Shown here piece after piece: positions 16,350-25,252 of a DNA stretch of 43,161 nt. Each line of letters starts with the position of its first letter. Position 1 is the first letter of the stretch. Source of the stretch: Verrucomicrobiaceae bacterium. Lineage in GTDB: Bacteria > Pseudomonadota > Gammaproteobacteria > Pseudomonadales > CAMLJR01. The translations under genes were made by a program, and so were the position numbers. The notes under the pieces were generated by a model, which was given only the letters and a program-made list of their open reading frames with translations, did not search any database and had not been told where the DNA came from. Location of the stretch: NCBI GenBank assembly GCA_028293825.1, contig JAQGNY010000008.1, positions 1 through 43,161 of the forward strand, written 5' to 3'.

Positions 16350-17615
16350 TTATTTTCGATAGCGAAAATACGGTGGTGTTGCAGTGATGCCGCGCAATTC
16401 ACGCCGAATTAAATCCATGCCGATGCAACTCACATATTGCTGAAATAATTCGCGCGGAAAGCGAATGTGCATTTGTTGCGCGCGCAAATTATCGATGCTG
16501 CCCCAGGCGATCCACACCGTGCCCACGGGCTTTTCTTCGGTGCCGCCATCCGGGCCGGCGATGCCTGAAACGGCTACCGCATAATCGGCGCCGCTGCGTT
16601 GCAGCGCGCCCTTGGCCATTTGCAATACCACTGGTTCGCTGACGGCTCCGGCGCTATTCAACACGGCGTTATCGACATCCAAAACGCTGTGTTTGATCGC
16701 GTTGCTATACGTGATGAATCCCGCGCTAAATACTTTTGATGCGCCGGGAATTTGCGTTAACGCCGCTGCAATTGAACCGCCAGTGCACGATTCGGCGAGC
16801 GTTATCTGTTTGTTGTTTTCTTGCAGCAATTGCACTAGATGCGCAGCGAGCGATGTTTCGCCCTCGCCAATGACGAAGTCTTTAATCACCGGTTGCAGGC
16901 GCTGAATTAATTCGGTGCACTTTGCCCGCGCTACAGGATTAGTAGTGGTGAGTTTTAAATCGAGTTGCGAAAATCCGGCGCGAAATCCCAAATCCACATC
17001 GGTGGGCCAATCGGGAATCGCTTCGCTAATTTGCTGCTGCAATGACGATTCGCCGATGCCGAATAATGCAAAGCGCTGCACCAGCATTTCGCCGGCACCG
17101 AATTGCGTATGCCACGCGGGAATAATTTCCTGCGTCAGCATGGCGTCGAGTTCGCGCGGCACGCCCGGTGTGCATACAACCAGGCAGCGTCCGAGCTGCA
17201 TTGAAAATCCAACTGCGCTGCCGATCGGATTTGCGACCAGTTTGCAGCCTTCTGGAAGAATGGTTTGTTTGCGGTTTGCCGCATTCAAAACGATGCCGAG
17301 ACGCGCGCACCATTGCGTTAAATGTTCTAGCGCATCGGGCTGCTCGACTAACGCTACATCGCACGCCGCTGCCAGCGCCTGCGCGGTGAGATCGTCGACC
17401 GTGGGACCCAGACCACCGTTCACCAGCAGCGCGTCGCAATCGCTCGCCAGCCAACGCAACGCGTCGATCAATTGGTGTAAATCATCGCCCACCGTCAATT
17501 TCTTTTTAATCGACCAACCGTGCGGCGCCAGATAGCGCGCAATCATCGCCGAATTCGAATCGACGATATCGCCCGTCATTAATTCATTACCGGTGAGCAG
17601 CAAATTCAGAATCAT
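16350..17615 (-). CDS. cinA: CinA family protein (nicotinamide-nucleotide amidase / competence-damage protein)
   Basis: The product is 421 residues with both CinA modules. Residues 1-170 are the MoCF-like domain (LLLTGNELMTGDIVDSNS, LVNGGLGPTVDDLT, CTPGVPRELDAML), a candidate ADP-ribose pyrophosphatase. Residues about 255-421 are the amidase (LAESCTGGSIAAALTQIPGA, SGIAGPDGGTEEKPVGTVW) that converts nicotinamide mononucleotide to the nicotinate form in NAD recycling. It starts at ATG 17615, whose last bases overlap the stop of the upstream MORN-type gene as ATGA, so translation is coupled. nadA, for de novo NAD synthesis, lies 14 kb away. Confidence 0.93.
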   Translation of the reverse strand: MILNLLLTGNELMTGDIVDSNSAMIARYLAPHGWSIKKKLTVGDDLHQLIDALRWLASDCDALLVNGGLGPTVDDLTAQALAAACDVALVEQPDALEHLTQWCARLGIVLNAANRKQTILPEGCKLVANPIGSAVGFSMQLGRCLVVCTPGVPRELDAMLTQEIIPAWHTQFGAGEMLVQRFALFGIGESSLQQQISEAIPDWPTDVDLGFRAGFSQLDLKLTTTNPVARAKCTELIQRLQPVIKDFVIGEGETSLAAHLVQLLQENNKQITLAESCTGGSIAAALTQIPGASKVFSAGFITYSNAIKHSVLDVDNAVLNSAGAVSEPVVLQMAKGALQRSGADYAVAVSGIAGPDGGTEEKPVGTVWIAWGSIDNLRAQQMHIRFPRELFQQYVSCIGMDLIRRELRGITATPPYFRYRK

Positions 17616-18028
17616 GGCGCGGGTCTCGGAGCGGGTTGCGATTTATTGTCCAGCTGTTTGGTGACGGTTTGCGTTTCGAGATTCAGTTCGGCGGGCGCAC
17701 CGTTAATCGACCAATATTTAAAACCTTTGTAGCGACTGCCTTCATAGCTGATGCCTTCCATCATCAATTGCCCGTTGGGCCACCAGCTGCGTTGCCGACC
17801 GTGCTCGCGGCCCTGCTTCATACCGCGCTCGCTCATCAGTTGACCGCTGCTGTACCAGGTTAACCATGGCCCTTCGGCGATGCCGGTCGCAGTGACGCAT
17901 TTGCGCTCGAAACCTTGCGGCGGCGCTGCGCCTTCACTGTGTGTGTCCGGTGGACACGGCGGAACCTCGGCATGAATTGGCGCGGCGAAGAGCGCCAGCG
18001 TAAAAAGGCAGTATGCAATCGACTTCAA
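17612..18028 (-). CDS. Exported MORN-repeat (YwqK-like) protein
   Basis: The product is 138 residues. Residues 1-20 are a signal peptide ending in PIHA. The middle has tandem MORN-like units: GPWLTWYSSGQLMSERGMKQG, then HGRQRSWWPNGQLMMEG. The end is low-complexity Pro/Lys (NKSQPAPRPAP). Such proteins are sometimes labelled YwqK-family antitoxins, but nothing here supports a toxin-antitoxin role. The only start before the signal peptide is TTG at 18028, because an in-frame TAA lies two codons upstream. Its stop overlaps the cinA start by ATGA. The role is unknown. Confidence 0.75.
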   Translation of the reverse strand: MKSIAYCLFTLALFAAPIHAEVPPCPPDTHSEGAAPPQGFERKCVTATGIAEGPWLTWYSSGQLMSERGMKQGREHGRQRSWWPNGQLMMEGISYEGSRYKGFKYWSINGAPAELNLETQTVTKQLDNKSQPAPRPAP

Positions 18029-18180
18029 CGTTTATGACTCGCTTAATATTTGATTCGCTGTCAGCATGGCGCGCCGGCAGGTTGCAGTAACCTATAAAAA
18101 TGGCGATGAATCAACTGTCTCAGATACAATTTCCCATCAGCAACTGTATCGAATCATTCGTCCCGAGTTAGGAGTTCACA

Positions 18181-18387
18181 ATGCCTGAAATCAAGCGCCC
18201 GGTGCAAACCGTTGAAATCAATTATGTGTGCGATAAATGCGGACACGGCATGATGCATAAATCCGGCGAGACCAATCCCACCAGCGGAGAAACACCTCAT
18301 AAATGCATGATCTGCGGCGCCGAGCAGGTGTTCAAATGGGTGAGCTATCCACGCATCGATCACATCGGTATCGGCGAAAAGATTTAA
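18181..18387 (+). CDS. Small zinc-ribbon protein
   Basis: The product is 68 residues with two CxxC knuckles, CDKC (17-20) and CMIC (42-45), spaced for one structural zinc. TAGGAG lies before the ATG. No catalytic motif is present. Zinc ribbons of this size often bind nucleic acid or partner proteins, but I cannot assign a function. It stands alone, about 80 bases before the tRNA-Thr gene. Confidence 0.8.
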   Translation: MPEIKRPVQTVEINYVCDKCGHGMMHKSGETNPTSGETPHKCMICGAEQVFKWVSYPRIDHIGIGEKI

Positions 18388-18467
18388 CGCTGGGCGCTGA
18401 GCAAAACAACGTCGCAAAAACCTTTTGAAAAAAATCTCGTTTTGCGCTCCAATAGCGCCCCCATCAG

Positions 18468-18543
<76 letters not shown>

Positions 18544-18575
18544 TCTAGCTAGTTTTTATTTTCCACAGCGCCGCA

Positions 18576-18630
18576 CACTTATTGCCGACAGCACGACTAT
18601 TTAATGCCCATTAAATACGGGTAATAAGTG
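18576..18630 (+). repeat. Nested inverted repeats between tRNA-Thr and the transferase gene
   Basis: The outer arms CACTTATT (18576-18583) and AATAAGTG (18623-18630) enclose inner arms ATTTAAT (18599-18605) and ATTAAAT (18610-18616). The whole lies 75 bases before the glutathione transferase start. It could be a leader structure or an operator; there is no terminal T-run. Confidence 0.45.
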
Positions 18631-18705
18631 AGCTGTTGCCAGCATTGAGTTTTATCCGAGTTACGTTTAATCGAATTGATTGATCGGTAAGAAGGAGCAT
18701 TGCTA

Positions 18706-19344
18706 ATGACTGCTGCACGCACACTGCCTGAATCGCCAATTAAATTGTACGGGTTAGCGTTGTCCGGTCATGCGCATCGCGTGGAATGGTTTCTTTCGCT
18801 GCTGCATTTGCCGTTCGAATATATCGACGTCGATATCACGGTCGGTGCGCAAAAAACGGCGGAATTTCTGCAGTTGAATCCGTTCGGACAAATTCCGGTC
18901 ATTCAGGACGGCGCAGTTACGCTGGCCGATTCCAATGCCATTTTGATTTATCTGGCGAAAAAATACGGCGGTGAAAAGTGGTTACCCGCAGATCCTTTGC
19001 GCGCCGCAATGCTTCAGCGTTGGTTGAGTGTGGCGGCGGGAATGTTGGCGTTCGGCCCGGCGCGAGCGCGGCGAATAGCAATTTTTAAATTGAATACGAA
19101 TCCCGCCGAGGCTCTCGCCCTGGCGGATAAATTGTTCGGTGTAATGAACGCCGAGCTGCAGCATTCGCCGTTTTTAATCGGCACCGAGTTGAGTCTCGCC
19201 GAGATCGCCAATTACGCGTATACCGCGCTGGCATTTGAAGGCGGTATTTCGCTTGAGCCATTTCCCTATGTGCGCGCATGGCTGCAGCGCGTGGAAAGTC
19301 TCCCCGATTTTATTCCGCTAAAAAAATCGGTCCTTGGAAATTAA
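18706..19344 (+). CDS. Glutathione S-transferase family protein
   Basis: The product is 212 residues from the ATG at 18706, with GAAGGAG eight bases before it; a TTG six bases earlier is less likely. The thioredoxin-like domain (residues 1-80) has LYGLALSGHAHRVEWFLSLL with a candidate catalytic Ser, NPFGQIPVIQDG (the cis-Pro) and LADSNAILIYLAKKYG (gamma-glutamyl contact). The all-helical C-terminal domain ends in a LIGTELSLAEIANYAY helix-cap motif. It probably conjugates glutathione to electrophiles or reduces peroxides; the substrate is unknown. It converges on the HMG-CoA lyase gene. Confidence 0.9.
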   Translation: MTAARTLPESPIKLYGLALSGHAHRVEWFLSLLHLPFEYIDVDITVGAQKTAEFLQLNPFGQIPVIQDGAVTLADSNAILIYLAKKYGGEKWLPADPLRAAMLQRWLSVAAGMLAFGPARARRIAIFKLNTNPAEALALADKLFGVMNAELQHSPFLIGTELSLAEIANYAYTALAFEGGISLEPFPYVRAWLQRVESLPDFIPLKKSVLGN

Positions 19345-19369
19345 TTTTCCGATAATTATTGGAAAATTA
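19342..19369. terminator. AT-rich inverted repeat between convergent genes
   Basis: Nine-base arms TAATTTTCC (19342-19350) and GGAAAATTA (19361-19369) overlap the transferase stop codon and end two bases before the lyase stop. The position suggests a shared terminator, but the stem is AT-rich and the loop is ten bases. Confidence 0.4.
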
Positions 19370-19370
19370 T

Positions 19371-20285
19371 TTAGACAGTGCCGCCTTTTGCCGTCGCTAC
19401 TTTTGAAGAAGATGCGCGTCCGAGCTGCGTACAAATACGGTTGCCGGCAGTAATTAATTTGTCGAGATCGATACCGGTTTCGATGCCCATGCCGTGCAGC
19501 ATGTAAACGAGATCTTCGGTAGCGACATTGCCGGTCGCGCGCGGTGCATACGGACAGCCGCCGAGCCCGGCGACAGATGCATCGACCACGCTGACACCCA
19601 GTTCCAAACACGCCAACACATTCGCCAACGCCTGGCCGTAGGTATCGTGAAAATGCACTGCAACTGCATTAATGCCGATGGCGTCGGCGACGGCCGCCGT
19701 CATCGCGCGCGCTTTACCGGCTGTGCCGACGCCAATCGTATCGCCGAGCGATACTTCGTAGCAGCCCATGTTTTTTAATGCAAGGGCAATTGAAACCACG
19801 CTGTCGATGGCGACATCACCTTCATACGGACAACCTAAAACGCACGATACGTAGCCGCGCACGGCAATATTTTGCGCACGCGCAATTTGTGCGACTTGTG
19901 AAAATCGTTCGAGACTTTCGGCGATCGAGCAGTTGATATTTTTTTTGCAGAACGCTTCCGATGCCGCGGAGAAAATGGCAATTTCAGTGGCACCCGCAGC
20001 GATTGCCGCCTCAAGTCCGCGCAAGTTGGGAACCAGCGCGGGATAGCGTGCGGCGTTGTTACGCGTAATTCCTCGCAATACCGTCGCGGTGTCGGCCATT
20101 TGCGGCACCCATGTGGGCGATACGAAACTGCCGACTTCAATAGCACTTAAGCCAGCTGCGGTTAAATCGTTAATCAAACGGATTTTGTCGGCAGCAGCGA
20201 CAATATTTTTTTCATTTTGTAATCCATCGCGCGGCCCTACATCGACGATGCGAACGTGTTGCGAAATACCGTGCGAAATGTCCAT
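19371..20285 (-). CDS. mvaB: Hydroxymethylglutaryl-CoA lyase
   Basis: The product is 304 residues from the ATG at 20285, which follows GGAGATTTCG. It is a TIM barrel of the HMGL-like family: [12 protein letters not shown] with the catalytic Arg/Asp, [13 protein letters not shown] with metal-binding His residues, and [16 protein letters not shown] with the active-site Cys loop. It cleaves HMG-CoA to acetyl-CoA and acetoacetate, the last step of leucine breakdown. Its usual partners (isovaleryl-CoA dehydrogenase, methylcrotonyl-CoA carboxylase) are absent, so it stands apart from a liu cluster in this window. The loop reads APRATGN where many homologues have a small residue in place of Arg. Confidence 0.93.
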   Translation of the reverse strand: MDISHGISQHVRIVDVGPRDGLQNEKNIVAAADKIRLINDLTAAGLSAIEVGSFVSPTWVPQMADTATVLRGITRNNAARYPALVPNLRGLEAAIAAGATEIAIFSAASEAFCKKNINCSIAESLERFSQVAQIARAQNIAVRGYVSCVLGCPYEGDVAIDSVVSIALALKNMGCYEVSLGDTIGVGTAGKARAMTAAVADAIGINAVAVHFHDTYGQALANVLACLELGVSVVDASVAGLGGCPYAPRATGNVATEDLVYMLHGMGIETGIDLDKLITAGNRICTQLGRASSSKVATAKGGTV

Positions 20286-20383
20286 CGAAATCTCCAAGAT
20301 GGCCACGCTGTGATAGCGCCATTCTTCAGTGAGTCGGCAATGATTTTAGTTTTAACGTACAAAAAATATCAGCATTCGAGCGT

Positions 20384-20410
20384 AATAAAAAAGCCGCATT
20401 AAGCGGCTTT
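20384..20410 (-). terminator. Intrinsic terminator of the aceE-aceF operon
   Basis: On the minus strand, AAAGCCGC (20410-20403) pairs with GCGGCTTT (20397-20390) around the loop TTAAT. The stem is followed by further T. It lies about 60 bases past the aceF stop. Confidence 0.88.
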
Positions 20411-20469
20411 AATATTGATTATCACGGTGCTAAAAATGCCATTTAAAAATTAAGACGCGCCATTGTTAA

Positions 20470-22110
20470 TCACAACACCAGCCGGCGAATATCGGAAAGC
20501 AACTCGTTCAAGTAGGTGAAGAAGCGTCCGGCGTCGGCGCCGTTAACGGCGCGGTGATCGTACGACAGCGACAGTGGCAGCATTTTGCGCGGCACAAAGT
20601 TTTTGCCGTCCCACACGGGTTTTACCGTGAGTTTCGACACGCCGAGAATTGCAACTTCCGGCGTATTGATGATCGGCGTAAATCCTAAACCACCAATGCT
20701 GCCGAGGCTGGAAATCGTAAAGCAGCCGCCTTGCATATCGGACGGTTTCAATTTGCGATCTTTTGCCTGCTGCGCGAGCGTTGCCGTTTCGGCCGCCAAT
20801 TCCCAAATCGATTTGCGATCGACATCGCGAATGACCGGCACCACGAGTCCAACCGGTGTATCGACCGCAAGACCGATATGCACATATTGTTTGTACGCAA
20901 TACGCTCACCATCGCCGAGCAACGAGGCGTTGAATTTCGGATGTGCTTTCAACGCGAGCGCGCTCGCTTTCAGCAAAAACGGCAGCGGAGAAATTTTAAC
21001 GCCGCGTTTTTCGCTTTCGGCTTTCAGCGTGCCGCGAAAATCTTCGAGCTCACTGATATCGACGTCGTCGAATTGAGTGACGTGCGGAACATTCAACCAA
21101 CTGCGATGCATATTGCTCGCGGTGATTTTGTGCAGCTTGCTGAGCGGTTGAATATCGACGCCGCCGAACTGCGCGAAATCGATATCGGGCACCGCGGGTA
21201 TGCCGGTGCCCGCAACCGTGCTGCCGCGCTTCTCGATTAAATCGCGAACGAAGCTTTTGATATCATCTTTTTGAACACGATTTTTCGGACCGCTGCCGTT
21301 AATTTTCGCCAGATCGATACCCATTTCGCGGGCGAATTTACGCACGGCGGGTCCGGCGTAAACATCGTTTGTCGCAGCGACTGTTTTCTGCGTTGCGACA
21401 ACGGGCGCTGCGGCGCTGGGTTGAGTTGGCTGAGCAGCGGTCGGCGCTGATACGGTTGCTGCGGGTTTCGCTGCCGGTGCTTCTGCAGGCGATGGCGTGC
21501 CGGCTACTTCCAATTCGAGGATGGGGCTGCCAATGGCAACCCTGTCGCCCTCTTTCAGTTTCAACGCGCGCACGATGCCGGCTTTCGGTGCCGGGATTTC
21601 CATCGACGCCTTGTCGGATTCGAGCACGATCATGGTGTCGCCTTCGGCTATTTGCTGGCCGGGCTTCACGTTGACCTCGATAACGTCGACTTTTTCCGAG
21701 CTGCCGATGTCGGGCACGTTAATCGTTTCGATACTGCTTGCTGCGGTCGCGGCGGCAGGCTTGCTCTCAGCCGGTTTTTCAGCAGCAGGAGTGCTTTCCT
21801 TGGGGGCGCTTTCTGTTTTTGGCGCAGCAGCGGCTTTAACGGCTTCCGGTGCAGGTGCGACGCTCGCTTCGGCCGCGCCTTCCATAACCAGAATAGCGTC
21901 GCCCTGTTTTACTTTGTCGCCGACCTTGACACGGATTTCGGCGATCTTCCCGGCCGTGGGCGAGGGGATTTCCATCGACGCTTTATCGGATTCGAGCACG
22001 ATCAGCGAGTCTTCCGCTTTCACGGTGTCGCCGACCTTTACCGAGATCTCGATGACTTCCACCGGATCGGTGGTGCCGATGTCGGGTACTGGAATAGTTT
22101 GTTTACTCAC
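20470..22110 (-). CDS. aceF: Pyruvate dehydrogenase E2, dihydrolipoyllysine acetyltransferase
   Basis: The product is 546 residues. Two lipoyl domains carry DKASMEIP with the lipoylated Lys43 and Lys167. An Ala/Pro linker joins each, then comes the peripheral subunit-binding domain (about 251-288, AGPAVRKFAREMGIDLAKI) and the catalytic domain. The active site reads DHRAVNGADAG: His519 is kept and the usual Asp is Asn523, as in the Azotobacter enzyme. It transfers acetyl from lipoate to CoA in the core of the complex. GTG at 22110 follows AAGGAAGC. It lies 30 bases after aceE; the E3 gene (lpd) is not in this window. Confidence 0.96.
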   Translation of the reverse strand: MSKQTIPVPDIGTTDPVEVIEISVKVGDTVKAEDSLIVLESDKASMEIPSPTAGKIAEIRVKVGDKVKQGDAILVMEGAAEASVAPAPEAVKAAAAPKTESAPKESTPAAEKPAESKPAAATAASSIETINVPDIGSSEKVDVIEVNVKPGQQIAEGDTMIVLESDKASMEIPAPKAGIVRALKLKEGDRVAIGSPILELEVAGTPSPAEAPAAKPAATVSAPTAAQPTQPSAAAPVVATQKTVAATNDVYAGPAVRKFAREMGIDLAKINGSGPKNRVQKDDIKSFVRDLIEKRGSTVAGTGIPAVPDIDFAQFGGVDIQPLSKLHKITASNMHRSWLNVPHVTQFDDVDISELEDFRGTLKAESEKRGVKISPLPFLLKASALALKAHPKFNASLLGDGERIAYKQYVHIGLAVDTPVGLVVPVIRDVDRKSIWELAAETATLAQQAKDRKLKPSDMQGGCFTISSLGSIGGLGFTPIINTPEVAILGVSKLTVKPVWDGKNFVPRKMLPLSLSYDHRAVNGADAGRFFTYLNELLSDIRRLVL

Positions 22111-22140
22111 GGTTGCTTCCTTCTAATTCGTCATCGCCTT

Positions 22141-24789
22141 CTAGCACTTCATCGGGTCGCGTTTATCGGGATCGATACCGAAGCGTTTAATCGCTTTGGT
22201 TACGTCTTTGATCGCGAAACGGCCTTCGTCGGCGAGTGCTTTCAACGCGGCAATCACGATGAAATAACGATTCACTTCGAAGTGATGACGCAATTTCGCA
22301 CGTGTATCGCTGCGGCCAAAACCGTCGGTGCCGAGCACCACATAACGGTGCGGAATGTACGGGCGCAATTGCTCGCTGAACGATTTGATGTAGTCGGTCG
22401 CGCAAATGACCGGGCCGCTGCGGTCTTGCAACAGCGAGGTGACATACGGGATTTTGGGTTTGCTTTCCGGGTGCAGCAAATTCCAGTGCTCGCAGGCCAG
22501 ACCATCGCGGCGCAGTTCGTTGATGCTCGGCGCGCTCCACACATCGGCACTGATACCGAATTCGTCGCGCAGAGTTTCTGCTGCTGCGCGTACTTCGCGC
22601 AGAATCGTACCGCTGCCGATCAGTTGCACGCGATCGGTTTTCCGGCGCGAATTTTTCGCCTCTTCCAGCAAATACATGCCGCGCACGATGCCTTCTTCAA
22701 CACCGACCGGCATGTCGGGATGCGCGTAGTTTTCATTCATCACAGTGATGTAATAAAAACAGTTTTCGCGATCCTGGTACATGCGCTTTAGACCGCTCTG
22801 AATGATGACGGTCAGTTCGTAAGCGTAAGTGGGATCGTAGGATATGCAGTTTGGAATCATGTTGGCCAGCAGCAGGCTGTGCCCATCCTGATGCTGCAAC
22901 CCTTCGCCGTTCAGCGTGGTGCGACCGGCAGTGCCGCCGACCAGAAAGCCGCGCGCCTGTGAATCGCCTGCCGCCCAGATCAAATCCATCACGCGCTGGA
23001 AGCCGAACATCGAGTAGTAAATGTAGAACGGTACCATCGTGTAGGCATGGTTGCTGTACGAGGTGGCCGTGGCGAGCCACGCGGACATCGCGCCGGCCTC
23101 GTTAATTCCTTCCTCGAGGATTTGGCCTTTTTTGTCTTCCTTGTAAAACATGATCTGGCCGGCATCTTGCGGTGCGTAGCGCTGACCCTGCGAGGAGTAA
23201 ATACCGAGCTGGCGGAACATGCCTTCCATGCCGAAGGTGCGCGCTTCATCGGGCACGATCGGTACGACGCGCTGGCCGATTTTGTCGTCTTTCACCAGCG
23301 TCGACAGCGTGCGCACAAACGACATCGTGGTGGATATTTCGCGCTCGCCGGTGCCTTTCAACTGGCCTTTCAGGTCGTCGAGCGTGGGCACGTCCAGCGG
23401 CTCGAACTCGGCGCGGCGTGCAGGCAGAAAACCGCCTAAATCGGCGCGGCGATTGCGCATGTAGACCATTTCCGGGCTGTCCGGCGCCGGACGGTAGTAC
23501 GGCACTTGTTCCAGCTCGCCGTCCGAAACGGAGATGCCGAAACGATCGCGGAATTTCTTCAGCGCGTCGAGGCCGAGTTTTTTCACCGAATGGGTTTCGT
23601 TGGCAGCTTCGCCGGACGAGCCCATGCCGTAGCCTTTCACCGTCATCGCCAGTACGACGGTCGGCTGGCCTTTATGTGCCGCCGCCGCCGCATAGGCTGC
23701 GTAAACTTTGTAGGGGTCATGGCCGCCGCGATTCAAATACATCAAATCGTCATCGGACAGATCTTTCACCATCTCTAACAGCTCGGGATACGCACCGAAG
23801 AAATGTTCGCGCGTGTAGGCGCCGCCGTTGGCTTTGTAGTTTTGCAGCTCGCCATCGCAGACTTCGTCCATGCGCTTCTTGAGCAGGCCGGTTTTGTCTT
23901 TTTCCAGCAGTGGGTCCCAGTGGCGACCCCAGACGACTTTGATAACGTTCCAGCCGGCGCCGCGGAAGATGCCTTCCAATTCTTGAATGATTTTGCCGTT
24001 GCCGCGCACCGGCCCATCGAGCCGTTGCAGGTTGCAGTTGACGACGAAGATCAGATTGTCGAGTTGCTCGCGGCCGGCCAGTGAGATCGAGCCCAGCGAT
24101 TCCGGCTCATCGCATTCGCCATCGCCGAGGAAGCACCACACTTTGCGGTCGGAATGATCGACCAGCTCGCGGCTCTGCTGGTACTTCATCACGTGCGCTT
24201 GGTAAATCGCCTGGATCGGGCCGAGGCCCATCGATACGGTCGGAAATTGCCAGTAGTTCGGCATCAGCCACGGGTGCGGATACGATGACAGGCCGTGGCC
24301 ATCGACTTCGCGGCGGAAGTTGTCGAGCTGATCTTCGTTCAGGCGACCTTCGAGATACGAGCGTGCATACATGCCCGGTGCACTGTGGCCTTGGTAATAG
24401 ATAAGGTCGGGCTTGTCGCCACCGCGCCAGAAATAGTTGAAGCCGACGTCATACAGCGTCGCAGCTGACGAGAACGTGGCGATGTGACCGCCGAGTGCAT
24501 CGTCGTTATCGTTTGCGCGCATCACCATCGCCATCGCATTCCAGCGAATCAGCGAGCGAATACGGCGCTCCATAAATAAATCGCCCGGCATGCGCTTTTC
24601 AGCTTCGGGTTCGATGGTGTTGCGAAACGGTGTGGTGATCGCGGCCGGCATCTTGGTGCCTGCCTGCGCGGCGTGTTCGGCCAATGTCTTGATCAGGAAA
24701 GCGGAGCGGCCGCGGCCTTGGTATTTCAGTACGCTGTCGAGCGCATCGAGCCATTCTCTGGTCTCGAGCGGATCTTTGTCCTCTTGCAT
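22141..24789 (-). CDS. aceE: Pyruvate dehydrogenase E1, homodimeric type
   Basis: The product is 882 residues from the ATG at 24789 (GGGAGA just upstream), starting MQEDKDPLETREWLDAL as in relatives. The thiamine diphosphate motif is visible as GDGECDEPESLGSISLAGRE through NCNLQRLDGPVRGNGKI. VPIVPDEARTFGMEGMFRQ and GTAGRTTLNGEGLQHQDGHS mark the pyrimidine domain and active-site His residues. It decarboxylates pyruvate and acetylates the lipoyl groups of AceF. It is the first gene of the aceE-aceF operon. No pdhR-type regulator is adjacent. The promoter should lie in the 460-base gap upstream. Confidence 0.97.
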   Translation of the reverse strand: MQEDKDPLETREWLDALDSVLKYQGRGRSAFLIKTLAEHAAQAGTKMPAAITTPFRNTIEPEAEKRMPGDLFMERRIRSLIRWNAMAMVMRANDNDDALGGHIATFSSAATLYDVGFNYFWRGGDKPDLIYYQGHSAPGMYARSYLEGRLNEDQLDNFRREVDGHGLSSYPHPWLMPNYWQFPTVSMGLGPIQAIYQAHVMKYQQSRELVDHSDRKVWCFLGDGECDEPESLGSISLAGREQLDNLIFVVNCNLQRLDGPVRGNGKIIQELEGIFRGAGWNVIKVVWGRHWDPLLEKDKTGLLKKRMDEVCDGELQNYKANGGAYTREHFFGAYPELLEMVKDLSDDDLMYLNRGGHDPYKVYAAYAAAAAHKGQPTVVLAMTVKGYGMGSSGEAANETHSVKKLGLDALKKFRDRFGISVSDGELEQVPYYRPAPDSPEMVYMRNRRADLGGFLPARRAEFEPLDVPTLDDLKGQLKGTGEREISTTMSFVRTLSTLVKDDKIGQRVVPIVPDEARTFGMEGMFRQLGIYSSQGQRYAPQDAGQIMFYKEDKKGQILEEGINEAGAMSAWLATATSYSNHAYTMVPFYIYYSMFGFQRVMDLIWAAGDSQARGFLVGGTAGRTTLNGEGLQHQDGHSLLLANMIPNCISYDPTYAYELTVIIQSGLKRMYQDRENCFYYITVMNENYAHPDMPVGVEEGIVRGMYLLEEAKNSRRKTDRVQLIGSGTILREVRAAAETLRDEFGISADVWSAPSINELRRDGLACEHWNLLHPESKPKIPYVTSLLQDRSGPVICATDYIKSFSEQLRPYIPHRYVVLGTDGFGRSDTRAKLRHHFEVNRYFIVIAALKALADEGRFAIKDVTKAIKRFGIDPDKRDPMKC

Positions 24790-25252
24790 GGTGTCTCCCA
24801 AGTTTATTAGCGCCGCAACAATACGTTGCTGGCGCGGAACTGGACGTCATTCTAAACGGCGTGACTGACCGCAATCGAGTGCGAAAATGCTGCGCTCGCC
24901 TCGTCGCTGAGGGTCTGCAACCGGTTGAGCGGTATGCCGGTTAGCGGTAAGCCTACTGTATAGAACGATGTCGTGCTCTTGATGACAGTCGGTCGCCGGA
25001 TGACGGTGACCAACCCTTTGCCGCGCATCGGCAAGACAGTGCGGGCGGGATCTTCCGTCGCGCAATGTTATGAGGGCTATTTCCATAGGGGAAAGCGCGA
25101 TAGCGCGAACTTGTAAAAATTTTACATCCTATTGTCGAATCGGCAAGCTTTTATTTGCATTGAGAATTCAGCATTAAAACGCTTATCGCTTGTTACCAGG
25201 GAGCGTCCATTCTCGCTGCTGAAAAAATAATCGAATAAATTTTGTAGTTTTT
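24790..25252. other. Intergenic region upstream of aceE
   Basis: These 463 bases hold no credible gene. They should contain the aceE promoter and the 3' end of the response-regulator transcript, both on the minus strand. A 15-base palindrome TGTAAAA-A-TTTTACA (25112-25126) is a candidate operator. I could not pick a clear promoter or terminator. Confidence 0.5.

Noticed and set aside
17612-18028. YwqK-type antitoxin of a toxin-antitoxin pair
   Set aside because: The label comes only from MORN-like repeats. The protein has a signal peptide and no toxin gene is adjacent; its partner is cinA.
21652-22791. Plus-strand open frame of 379 codons across the aceE/aceF junction
   Set aside because: It is antisense to two certain genes, with Phe/Arg-rich composition and no motif.
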